A DNA stretch of 64,000 nt, from assembly GCF_017982655.1 (NCBI RefSeq), contig NZ_JABXYX010000020.1:1-64000 (forward strand), in the 5' to 3' direction. Of the stretch, positions 56,538 through 64,000 are shown in pieces. The position numbers were made by a program, and so were the translations under genes. A model generated the notes under the pieces. The model saw only the letters and a list, made by a program, of their open reading frames with translations. It had not been told where the DNA came from and did no database searches. Every line of letters begins with the position of its first letter. Within the stretch, counting starts at the first letter, position 1. The DNA comes from Brasilonema sp. CT11 (GTDB lineage: Bacteria; Cyanobacteriota; Cyanobacteriia; Cyanobacteriales; Nostocaceae).

Positions 56538-59500
56538 ATGCAAAATCATACTACTGAAGGCTTTCGGCTTTCCCCCCAACAAAAGCGTCTTTGGTCATTG
56601 CAGCAATGTAGTTTAGCTTATTGTGCTGAATGTGCCCTTTTGCTTGAAGGAAATCTCAAACCAGAGGTTTTAAAAATTGCCTTACAGGAAGTCATCAATC
56701 AACATGGAATTCTGCATACAACCTTTCGCCGCTTAAATGGCATGAAGAATGCTGTTATGGTTGTAGCAAATAACAGCATTCTGTCATGGCGTGACATCAA
56801 TCTAAGTGATTGGGAACCCAAGGAACTCTCAAACAAAATCGAGACTCTTTTCCAAGAAGCACGAAGTCAAAATTTAGACCTTGAGCAAGGTTCACTGTTG
56901 CAGGCATCTCTATTGATGCTGTCAGAAAATAAGTATATTTTACTAATTCACCTCCCTTCCCTGTGTGCTGATACCTGGACACTCAAAAATTTAGTAGCTG
57001 AAATTAGCAACTCATACTCTGTTTGCTTGCAAGGTGAAGCAGTATCACAAGAAGTTGTGCAATACCTACAATTTTCCGAATGGCAGAATCAATTACTTGA
57101 AGACGAAGATGCAGAGGCGGCTAAGAAATACTGGCAAGAGCAAAAGCTTCCTTCCCAAGCTACATTAAGACTGCCTTTTGAAAGCCAACCTTCAAAACAA
57201 TCACAATTCCAGCCTGAGTGTTTGCGACTGACGATTGCTCCCGAAGTAACAGCCAAAATTGAAACTTTAGCCCAAAAGTATAATACTTCCACTGCTGTCG
57301 TCTTACTAGCTTGCTGGCAAACGCTGATTTGGCGACTGACAGGACAGCCAGACATTGTTATCGGTATGGCTTGCGATCGCAGAGATTATGAAGAACTACA
57401 AAATTTACTAGGACTTGTTGCTACCTGGTTGCCAATTAAAAGGCATTTGACACCAGACTTACGCTTTAAAGAACTTTTAGAACTAGCTGAACAAACTATA
57501 GAGGCTGGTTCAGAATGGCAAGATTATTTCGTTCCAGAACCACTAGAAAATAATAATACACTTGCTTTTCCTATTGGTTTCGAGTTTGAGCAACTACCAG
57601 AACAACTCATTGCCGGTGGTGTCTCATTTTATCTTGACAAATATTACACCTGTATTGAACCTTTTAAAGTAAAACTCACTTGTACTCAACGCGATAATTT
57701 CCTAAATGCAGAATTTTATTATGATGTCAACTACTTTTATTCTGAAACTATTGAACGTATAACTGGACAGTTTCAAACTTTATTAACTAGTGCAACTGCA
57801 AATCCAGAAGATAAAATCTCTCAATTAGAGATTCTCAGCAAGAGCGATCGCCAACAATTACTAGTTGAGTTTAACCAAACGCAGATTAATTATCCACTAG
57901 ACAAATGTATTCACCAACTTTTTGAAGAACAAGCACAAAAAACACCCAATAATATTGCCGTTGTATTTGTAGACGCGCAAAGCGCGGCTTCTCGTAGAGT
58001 AGACCAGCAACTGACCTATGCAGAGCTTAACCGCAAAGCCAACAAAATAGCTCACTACTTGCAGCAGCGAGGAGTTAAGCCAGAAGTTTTAGTTGGGCTT
58101 TGCGTAGAGCGATCGCTTGAAATGATTATTGGACTACTGGGCATCCTCAAAGCTGGTGGAGCATACTTACCGCTAGATCCAGCATTACCAAAGGAGAATC
58201 TTGCCTTCCGGTTGCAGGATGCCCAAGTACCAGTGCTATTGACACAACAGCGATTAGTGGATGCCCTGCCAACAGATGTCTCGCAGATAGTCTGCTTAGA
58301 CACGGACTGGGATATTATTGCTCAACACAGTGATGAAAATCCCACAAGTGTTGTAACAAGTGAAAATCTGGTCTATGTATTGTTCACCTCTGGCTCAACT
58401 GGTACACCAAAAGGGGTAGCGATTGAACATCAACAACTGCTAAATTACCTCAACGGAATCATAGATAAGTTGAATCTATCAACAATAATTAACTTCGCTA
58501 CTGTTTCCACCCTTGCAGCAGATTTGGGTAATACTGTTATCTTTTCTTCTCTTTGTAGTGGAGGGTGTCTGCATGTGTTGTCTGCCGAGTGTGCTACTGA
58601 CTCAGCAGCCCTAGGAAAATACTGCCGCAAACATCCCATTGACTGTCTCAAAATTGTACCCTCCCACCTTGCCACTCTGCTTGCATCTGCACCATCCGAG
58701 TCGATTTTGCCCCGCGCCAGACTGATTCTTGGTGGTGAAGCAGCAAGTTGGGAACTAATTGAGCAAATTCAAGCTTCTGCACCAGACTGCCTTATCTTCA
58801 ATCACTACGGTCCGACAGAAGCTACCGTGGGGGTTACTACTTTCGCCGTTGGGGATAAACAAGCTAACTATAGTTCACAAACAGTTCCACTTGGTCGTCC
58901 ACTTGCTAACACGCAGATTTATTTGCTTGATGAGCAACTGCAACCTGTGCCCATTGGTGTCCCAGGTGAATTATACATCGGCGGTGCTTGTTTAGCTCGC
59001 GGCTATCTGAATCGGTCTGAGCTAACAGCACAACGGTTCATTCCCAATCCCTTTGCACAGACGGGATTGATTGCATCTAACTCAGGATCGCGCTTATACA
59101 AAACTGGTGATAAAGCACGCTACTTAAGCGACGGCAATATTGAGTTTCTTGGACGGGTCGATCATCAAGTCAAAGTTAGGGGTTTCCGTATTGAGCTAGG
59201 AGAAATAGAGAGCATACTATGTCAACACCCGGAAGTACAACAGGCTGCAGTTACAGCTTGGGAAAAAGAGTTGAGTAACCAGTGCTTAGTAGGTTATATT
59301 GTTCCTAAGCACAAACAAACACTTAGTGTTAGTGAACTGTACAGATTCCTAAGACAGAAGCTGCCAGAATACATGGTGCCCTCAACTTTCGTGATGTTGA
59401 AGGCTCTACCACTTACGCCTAATGGAAAAGTCAACCGCAACGCGCTACCAGAACCAGACGATCATCGTCCAGAATTAGAAGCAACTTATGAACCACCTCG

Positions 59501-59804
59501 AACTGAAGTAGAGCAAACCATCGCTAATATTTGGCAGCAGATGCTTCATGTTGAAAAGGTGGGCATTCATGATAATTTTTTCGACCTTGGTGGTCATTCA
59601 TTACTTCTTGTTCAAATTCATGCCAAATTGCGAGAAGTTTTAAAGACAAATATATCAATAGTTAACTTGTTTGAATATCCAACTATAAACTCCTTGGCGA
59701 AATATTTAACACAAGAACAAACTGAAACATCTTCTTTTGAGGAAAGCGATAAACGAGCACAAAGCCGCATTGCTTCAAGGCAGTCAAGAGCACAATCTCG
59801 GTAA
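56538..59804 (+). CDS. NRPS, I-A-T (interface, adenylation, carrier)
   Basis: 1088 residues. The interface-type domain has LPSLCAD (139-145) for HHxxxDG. In the A domain the segment STLAADLGNT shifts the pocket acid to position 236 (A661, D662), while KIVPSHL, LILGGEA and NHYGPTEATVG give K, I, G, H, V, G at the other positions. The code is about A-D-N-K-I-G-H-V-G-K, matching Asp codes except at the amino-binding end. An acid at 236 is known from beta-amino-acid-activating domains. The carrier Ser is S1021. Residues 478-488 (VDAQSAASRRV) are an in-frame dispersed-repeat insertion. No C domain follows, so the chain must pass to the PKS downstream. Confidence 0.9.
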   Translation: MQNHTTEGFRLSPQQKRLWSLQQCSLAYCAECALLLEGNLKPEVLKIALQEVINQHGILHTTFRRLNGMKNAVMVVANNSILSWRDINLSDWEPKELSNKIETLFQEARSQNLDLEQGSLLQASLLMLSENKYILLIHLPSLCADTWTLKNLVAEISNSYSVCLQGEAVSQEVVQYLQFSEWQNQLLEDEDAEAAKKYWQEQKLPSQATLRLPFESQPSKQSQFQPECLRLTIAPEVTAKIETLAQKYNTSTAVVLLACWQTLIWRLTGQPDIVIGMACDRRDYEELQNLLGLVATWLPIKRHLTPDLRFKELLELAEQTIEAGSEWQDYFVPEPLENNNTLAFPIGFEFEQLPEQLIAGGVSFYLDKYYTCIEPFKVKLTCTQRDNFLNAEFYYDVNYFYSETIERITGQFQTLLTSATANPEDKISQLEILSKSDRQQLLVEFNQTQINYPLDKCIHQLFEEQAQKTPNNIAVVFVDAQSAASRRVDQQLTYAELNRKANKIAHYLQQRGVKPEVLVGLCVERSLEMIIGLLGILKAGGAYLPLDPALPKENLAFRLQDAQVPVLLTQQRLVDALPTDVSQIVCLDTDWDIIAQHSDENPTSVVTSENLVYVLFTSGSTGTPKGVAIEHQQLLNYLNGIIDKLNLSTIINFATVSTLAADLGNTVIFSSLCSGGCLHVLSAECATDSAALGKYCRKHPIDCLKIVPSHLATLLASAPSESILPRARLILGGEAASWELIEQIQASAPDCLIFNHYGPTEATVGVTTFAVGDKQANYSSQTVPLGRPLANTQIYLLDEQLQPVPIGVPGELYIGGACLARGYLNRSELTAQRFIPNPFAQTGLIASNSGSRLYKTGDKARYLSDGNIEFLGRVDHQVKVRGFRIELGEIESILCQHPEVQQAAVTAWEKELSNQCLVGYIVPKHKQTLSVSELYRFLRQKLPEYMVPSTFVMLKALPLTPNGKVNRNALPEPDDHRPELEATYEPPRTEVEQTIANIWQQMLHVEKVGIHDNFFDLGGHSLLLVQIHAKLREVLKTNISIVNLFEYPTINSLAKYLTQEQTETSSFEESDKRAQSRIASRQSRAQSR
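57969..58001 (+). repeat. 33-bp palindromic dispersed repeat inserted in frame in an A domain
   Basis: GTAGACGCGCAAAGCGCGGC through TCTCGTAGAGTA adds eleven codons between VVF and DQQLTY; sister A domains have no residues here. GTAGAC is repeated on both sides, like a target duplication or the footprint of a copy event. The length is a multiple of three, so the frame is kept. Confidence 0.7.
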
Positions 59805-59889
59805 AATCATCTGAGCAAAAAACAGGATTTACGTTTTAGCCCTAAATAACCATCAATGCAAATCATCAAGTCTTAAGAAGGAAATTGTC

Positions 59890-62793
59890 ATGAACAGCCT
59901 AGAAACACAAAATAAAATAGGCGATTTAGATATAGCGGTTATCGGTATGTCTGGACGATTTCCTAAAGCCAGAAATATTGATGCTTATTGGCATAATTTG
60001 CGCTCAGGGGTAGAATCAATATCGTTTTTTTCAAATCAAGAACTGGAGTCATTCGGGGTAGAGCCATCTTTACTGAGTGATCCCAATTATGTTAAAGCAA
60101 ATGCTGTACTGGAAGATATAGAATTATTCGATGCTTCATTCTTTGATTACTCTCCCAGAACAGCAGAAATAATGGATCCACAGCACCGCCTCTTTTTGGA
60201 AACTGCCTGGGAGGCTCTTGAAAATGCTGGCTATGATTCTAAAACCTATGATGGTCGGATTAGTGTTTATGGTAGTGCCAGTATTAGCAGCTATTTTTTA
60301 TTCAATCTTTTCTCTAATACCGAACTGCTAAAATTAGTCGGTCTTGATCAAATTAGGCATAACAATCGTACAGATAACCTGACAACCCGAGTCGCTTATA
60401 AGTTGGATCTTAAGGGGTCAGCTATCACTGTTCAAACTGGATGTTCTAGCTCATTAGTTGCCGTTCACTTAGCCTGTCAAAGCTTGATAGATCGTGAATG
60501 TGATATGGCTTTGGCTGGTGGAGTTTCTGTAACAGGATTGCAAAAAGCTGGCTATATTTATCAAGAAGGGGGAATTTTGTCTCCCGACGGACACTGTCGC
60601 GCTTTTGATGCTCAAGCAAAAGGAACTGTGGGCGGTGATGGTGTGGGCATAGTCGCTTTAAAGCGATTAGCAGATGCTCTGGCGGATGGAGATAATATTC
60701 ATGCTGTTATTAAAGGTTCAGCTGTTAATAATGATGGTTCTTCAAAAGTTGGTTATACAGCTCCGAGTATCGATGGTCAAGCAAAGGTGATTGCTGAGGC
60801 ACTTGCGATCGCCCAAGTGGAACCTGAAACAATCAACTATGTTGAAACTCATGGCACTGGGACTGTTTTAGGAGATCCTATTGAAATTGCAGCGCTTACC
60901 AAATCTTTTCGCGCTAAAACTAAAAAAAAGGATTTCTGCGCTCTTGGTTCAGTAAAAACCAACATCGGACACCTAGATACTGCGGCTGGTGTTGCTGGTT
61001 TAATCAAAACTATTCTCGCGCTCAAACACAAACAGATACCACCCAGCTTGCACTTTCAAGAGCCTAATCCCCAGATTGATTTTGCCAACAGCCCCTTTTA
61101 TGTTAACACTACGCTCTCCCAATGGAACACAAACGGAACACCACGCCGTGCAGGGGTCAGTTCCTTTGGCATTGGCGGTACTAATGCCCATGTGATTCTT
61201 GAGGAAACCCCGACAACAGAGCAGGAGAGCAGGGGAGCAGGGAAGCAGGGGAGAGGGTATCAATTGTTGGTACTATCTGCTAAAACTAGTTCAGCACTAG
61301 AGACTGCTACAGCAAATTTGGTCAAGCACTTGCAGCAGCATCCTGAACTTAACCTGGCAGACGTCGCTTACACTCTTGGGGTAGGTCGTCGAGCGTTTGC
61401 TCATCGCAGAATGGTGGTTTGTCAAGACCTTAAGGGTACAGTCAAAATTTTAGAAACAAAAGACCCGCAACGAGTTTTTACCCATTTCACCGAACCTTGT
61501 GAGCAAGAAATCGTGTTTATGTTTCCTGGTCAGGGGTCTCAGTATGTAGAGATGGGTCGAGATCTGTACCAAAGCGAGCCAATTTTTCGGGAACAAGTTG
61601 ATTCTTGCTGTAAAATACTTATACCTATTTTAGGAATAGACTTACGCACTATTCTGTATCCAAGCGAAGAACAGCAAACAGTAGCAGCACAACAGCTAAC
61701 ACAAACCCATATTACCCAGCCCGCGCTGTTTGTGATTTCGTATGCTTTAGCACAATTGTGGATCGCGTGGGGAGTGCGTCCTTCTGCAATGATTGGTCAT
61801 AGCATTGGGGAGTATGTTGCAGCTTGCTTGGCTGGTGTTTTTTCTCTAGAAGATGCATTGGTCATAGTAACCAAGCGTGGACAACTGATGCAACAACAGC
61901 CCCCTGGTGCAATGCTTGCTGTACCCCTATCGGAGGCGGAAGTCATACCTCTGCTTGGTGAAAAACTCTCTGTAGCAGCTATTAACGCACCAGCACGCTG
62001 TGTGGTTTCAGGACCAATACCTGTGATTGATGATTTACAAAATCGTCTGACTGAACAAGGAGTTGACTGTCGTCGTCTGCATACTTCTCATGCCTTTCAT
62101 TCCCAAATGATGGATCCCATCACCGATAAATATACACAGCAATTACAAACAGTCAAGCTCAATTCACCGAAAATTCCCTTTTTATCTAACCTAACTGGTA
62201 CCTGGATAACTACAGCCCAGGCGACAGATCCTAGTTACTGGAGTAAGCACTTGCGCTCCCCAGTTCGCTTTGCCGAGGGCATTGCTGAGTTGTTAAAACA
62301 ACCAAATCGGATTCTTTTAGAAGTTGGTCCTGGACAGACTTTGAGTGCCTTATCGAAGCAACAGGCGCAGGGGAGGATGATACTTTCTTCACTACGTCAT
62401 CCGCATGATCAACAATCCGATGTAACGTTTTTGCTAAATACTTTAGGTCAACTCTGGCTCAGCGGGGTACAGATAGATTGGTTTAGCTTTTACGCCAATC
62501 AAAAGCATCATCGCCTACCTTTGCCAACATATCCATTTGAACGAGAAAAATTTTGGATTGAATCCTCGAAAGTTAATGAATTGAATCAATTGTATGAAAA
62601 AAGCAATCAAAATCACAAACAACGAGAAGAGAAAACACAAGATTTCTTAGTTGAATCTCATAAAAATACTTTGAGTGATATGCCTGTCATAAAAAAAGAA
62701 AGTATGACAGAATCTCATCTAGAAACAATTATTAATAAACAAATGAAAATCATGTTACAACAGTTAAAAGTATTAGACACATACATGTTTTAA
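59890..62793 (+). CDS. Type I polyketide synthase, KS-AT
   Basis: 967 residues, preceded by AAGGAA. The ketosynthase has its active Cys185 in QTGCSSSLVA (most have DTACSSS), H321 in VETHGTGT and H361 in NIGHLDTA. The acyltransferase has Ser638 in GHSIGEY and SHAFHS, pointing to malonyl-CoA. No ketoreductase, dehydratase or ACP is in this protein; the ACP is on the next one. The KS would accept the peptidyl chain from the third I-A-T protein and add two carbons. The KS-AT linker contains a purine-rich dispersed repeat. The C-terminus ends with a helix-like docking segment (HLETIINKQMKIMLQQLK). Confidence 0.92.
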   Translation: MNSLETQNKIGDLDIAVIGMSGRFPKARNIDAYWHNLRSGVESISFFSNQELESFGVEPSLLSDPNYVKANAVLEDIELFDASFFDYSPRTAEIMDPQHRLFLETAWEALENAGYDSKTYDGRISVYGSASISSYFLFNLFSNTELLKLVGLDQIRHNNRTDNLTTRVAYKLDLKGSAITVQTGCSSSLVAVHLACQSLIDRECDMALAGGVSVTGLQKAGYIYQEGGILSPDGHCRAFDAQAKGTVGGDGVGIVALKRLADALADGDNIHAVIKGSAVNNDGSSKVGYTAPSIDGQAKVIAEALAIAQVEPETINYVETHGTGTVLGDPIEIAALTKSFRAKTKKKDFCALGSVKTNIGHLDTAAGVAGLIKTILALKHKQIPPSLHFQEPNPQIDFANSPFYVNTTLSQWNTNGTPRRAGVSSFGIGGTNAHVILEETPTTEQESRGAGKQGRGYQLLVLSAKTSSALETATANLVKHLQQHPELNLADVAYTLGVGRRAFAHRRMVVCQDLKGTVKILETKDPQRVFTHFTEPCEQEIVFMFPGQGSQYVEMGRDLYQSEPIFREQVDSCCKILIPILGIDLRTILYPSEEQQTVAAQQLTQTHITQPALFVISYALAQLWIAWGVRPSAMIGHSIGEYVAACLAGVFSLEDALVIVTKRGQLMQQQPPGAMLAVPLSEAEVIPLLGEKLSVAAINAPARCVVSGPIPVIDDLQNRLTEQGVDCRRLHTSHAFHSQMMDPITDKYTQQLQTVKLNSPKIPFLSNLTGTWITTAQATDPSYWSKHLRSPVRFAEGIAELLKQPNRILLEVGPGQTLSALSKQQAQGRMILSSLRHPHDQQSDVTFLLNTLGQLWLSGVQIDWFSFYANQKHHRLPLPTYPFEREKFWIESSKVNELNQLYEKSNQNHKQREEKTQDFLVESHKNTLSDMPVIKKESMTESHLETIINKQMKIMLQQLKVLDTYMF
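61218..61258 (+). repeat. Purine-rich AGCAGGGGAGC-type repeat inserted in the PKS linker
   Basis: GAGCAGGAGAGCAGGGGAGC and then AGGGAAGCAGGGGAGAGGG encode QESRGAGKQGRG in the KS-AT linker. This low-complexity element is common between cyanobacterial genes; here it is in frame where length variation is tolerated. Confidence 0.6.
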
Positions 62794-62851
62794 TTAACAT
62801 AAATAAAAAACATCTTTAAGTTATTTGAGTATATTATTTCATAAAATCTCT

Positions 62852-64000
62852 ATGTTTGAAACGAAAGATATTATCAGTGAAGACTCTCAGCATCAACAAA
62901 TTCTGTCCAAGCTCAAAGATATTTTCGTTGAATTGCTGGGAGTCAAGATCTCAAAAATAGATATTCACACTCATTTTCTTGAAATGGGTCTTGATTCTCT
63001 GCTCCTGCTACAAATAAAGCGTGCTATTCAAGAACAGCTTGATATTAACGTTCCTTTTCGCTTACTGGTGGAAGATTTCTCAACAATTCATGCTTTAGCA
63101 AATCACATAGCTCAACAGCTACCTGCGGAAGAACTCATCACCAAGACGGAACCATCACTAACTGTCAAGGCTTCCAATACACACGAGTTTGAGCAAGAAC
63201 ATAAGAAACCTGCGGGAGGTACAGTTCTCGAACAAGTCATAGCACAGCAGCTTGAGCTAATGTCTAAACAGCTTGAGCTATTGCAAAAAACTAACTCCTA
63301 TGGGAAAGTTCTACCTTCACCAACAGCTATCCAAGCTACACCTTTTCAGACAAAGGAACAACAAACGACTCAAAATTTAACTAATCATTTTGTAAACTTA
63401 GCCTCTACATCCATAAAGACAGAGTTTCAGCAACCACCCACAAATCAGACTATTGAATCACAACAGACTCAAACAGAAGCTCAGCAGCCACCCACAAATC
63501 AGACTATTGAATCACAACAGACTCAAACAGAAGCAATAACTCTGTTGAGTCCTCACCAACAGAAACATTTGGATGATTTAATAGCACGGTTTGTTCAACG
63601 CACTCAAGAGTCTAAAAGACTTACCCAAGTTTATCGTTCTTACCATGCTAATGGCAGAGCGGTGAGTGGGTTTGTTCCCTCCTTCAAAGAGATGTTGTAT
63701 CCAATCCACGGACAGCGTGGAGAGGGAGCCAGACTCTGGGATGTTGATGGTAACGAATACGTAGACATTTCAATGGGGTTTGGTGCGCTTTTATTTGGTC
63801 ATTCGCCATCTTTTGTTATCCAAACTATTCAAGAGCAGATTCAGCAAGGCATATTACATGGTCCACAATCACGTCTTTGCGGTCACGTAGCTAAGTTAAT
63901 TTGCGAACTGACGGGTGCAGAGCGAGCAGCTTTTTGTAACGATGGCACAGAAGCAGTTATGGGAGCAATACGTCTAGCACGTGCTGCAACAGGACGTTCC
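62852..64000 (+). CDS. ACP-aminotransferase (class III) protein, 3' end outside the window
   Basis: 383 codons are present with no stop. An ACP comes first (Ser49 in GLDSLLLL), then a long Gln/Thr-rich linker (about residues 95-230) containing a perfect-type 18-residue tandem repeat. A class III PLP aminotransferase domain of the glutamate-1-semialdehyde-aminotransferase-like PKS type follows (YPIHGQRGEGARLWDVDGNE, YVDISMGFGALLFGHSP, CNDGTEAVMGAIRLAR). The PLP lysine would lie beyond the edge. Such domains turn a beta-keto thioester on the ACP into a beta-amino group, as in microcystin-type PKSs. It is paired with the KS-AT protein just upstream. Confidence 0.88.
   Translation, partial: MFETKDIISEDSQHQQILSKLKDIFVELLGVKISKIDIHTHFLEMGLDSLLLLQIKRAIQEQLDINVPFRLLVEDFSTIHALANHIAQQLPAEELITKTEPSLTVKASNTHEFEQEHKKPAGGTVLEQVIAQQLELMSKQLELLQKTNSYGKVLPSPTAIQATPFQTKEQQTTQNLTNHFVNLASTSIKTEFQQPPTNQTIESQQTQTEAQQPPTNQTIESQQTQTEAITLLSPHQQKHLDDLIARFVQRTQESKRLTQVYRSYHANGRAVSGFVPSFKEMLYPIHGQRGEGARLWDVDGNEYVDISMGFGALLFGHSPSFVIQTIQEQIQQGILHGPQSRLCGHVAKLICELTGAERAAFCNDGTEAVMGAIRLARAATGRS
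63428..63535 (+). repeat. 54-bp tandem duplication in the ACP-aminotransferase linker
   Basis: Two direct 54-bp units encode QQPPTNQTIESQQTQTEA twice, differing at only two bases (CAA/CAG and the last base). The near-identity indicates a very recent duplication in a disordered linker. Confidence 0.9.

Noticed and set aside
36512-64000. Interpretation as a microcystin- or puwainaphycin-type toxin cluster
   Set aside because: FAAL and ACP-aminotransferase parts occur in those too, but three TauD/interface pairs and the divergent TonB/PepSY/MFS genes fit a siderophore better.

Overview
The window looks like chromosome from a filamentous, probably heterocystous (Nostocales-type) cyanobacterium. 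The evidence is frequent HIP1 octamers (GCGATCGC), many short dispersed palindromic repeats, cyanobacterial gene families (DUF1822, CHAT/CHASE2 partner proteins, sucrase-ferredoxin-like protein, AMIN-domain TonB receptor) and a large NRPS/PKS locus. No rRNA, tRNA or CRISPR array was recognised. The genus is not determined.

Layout. 1-2.7 kb: a minus-strand cassette of sigma-like factor, DUF1822 protein and a truncated CHAT/CHASE2-type protein. 2.9-12.2 kb: plus-strand housekeeping genes (miaB, a secreted protein, a class-I glutamine-amidotransferase-like hydrolase, ddl, a two-TM protein, murE). These are interrupted by about 3 kb of repeats, an SDR relic and a tandem pair of about 386-bp units, each ending in an identical hairpin and T-run (candidate small RNAs). 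12.2-15.2 kb: two paralogous seven-repeat FG-GAP/VCBS-like proteins. 15.6-26 kb: a minus-strand surface-polysaccharide locus (galU-like, rmlA, rmlB, SAM methyltransferase, FdtB/FdtA-type dTDP-3-amino-sugar genes, GT2, GtrA, polytopic membrane protein). It carries a partial tandem duplication that left rmlB and methyltransferase relics and an IS5-type remnant. 26-27.7 kb: a graveyard of IS982-like, IS630-type, MITE-like and TPR fragments.

27.7-64 kb is the main feature: a putative lipopeptide siderophore locus. A minus-strand group encodes an AMIN-TonB receptor, a PepSY membrane protein, an MFS exporter, a sucrase-ferredoxin-like protein and a GT1 glycosyltransferase, giving uptake, possible reduction and export. 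Divergent from it runs a plus-strand assembly line: FAAL-ACP-C, TauD, I-A-T-C, TauD, I-A-T-E, C-T-C-TauD, methyltransferase, I-A-T, KS-AT, ACP-aminotransferase (cut by the window end). I denotes a condensation-like domain lacking the HHxxxDG histidines, as in the interface domains of beta-hydroxyaspartate siderophore synthetases. The unit C / TauD-type hydroxylase / I-A-T occurs three times. The simplest reading is a fatty-acylated peptide with up to three beta-hydroxylated Asp/Asn-type residues as Fe(III) ligands, extended by a PKS step with amination. This resembles the cyanochelin class of cyanobacterial beta-hydroxyaspartate siderophores, but has an A-less module, unusual adenylation pockets and a fused C-TauD protein.

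A second theme is the spread of short dispersed repeats. Some sit in frame inside apparently working genes (murE, an NRPS adenylation domain, the PKS linker). Others sit inside dead genes (SDR relic, IS630 relic).
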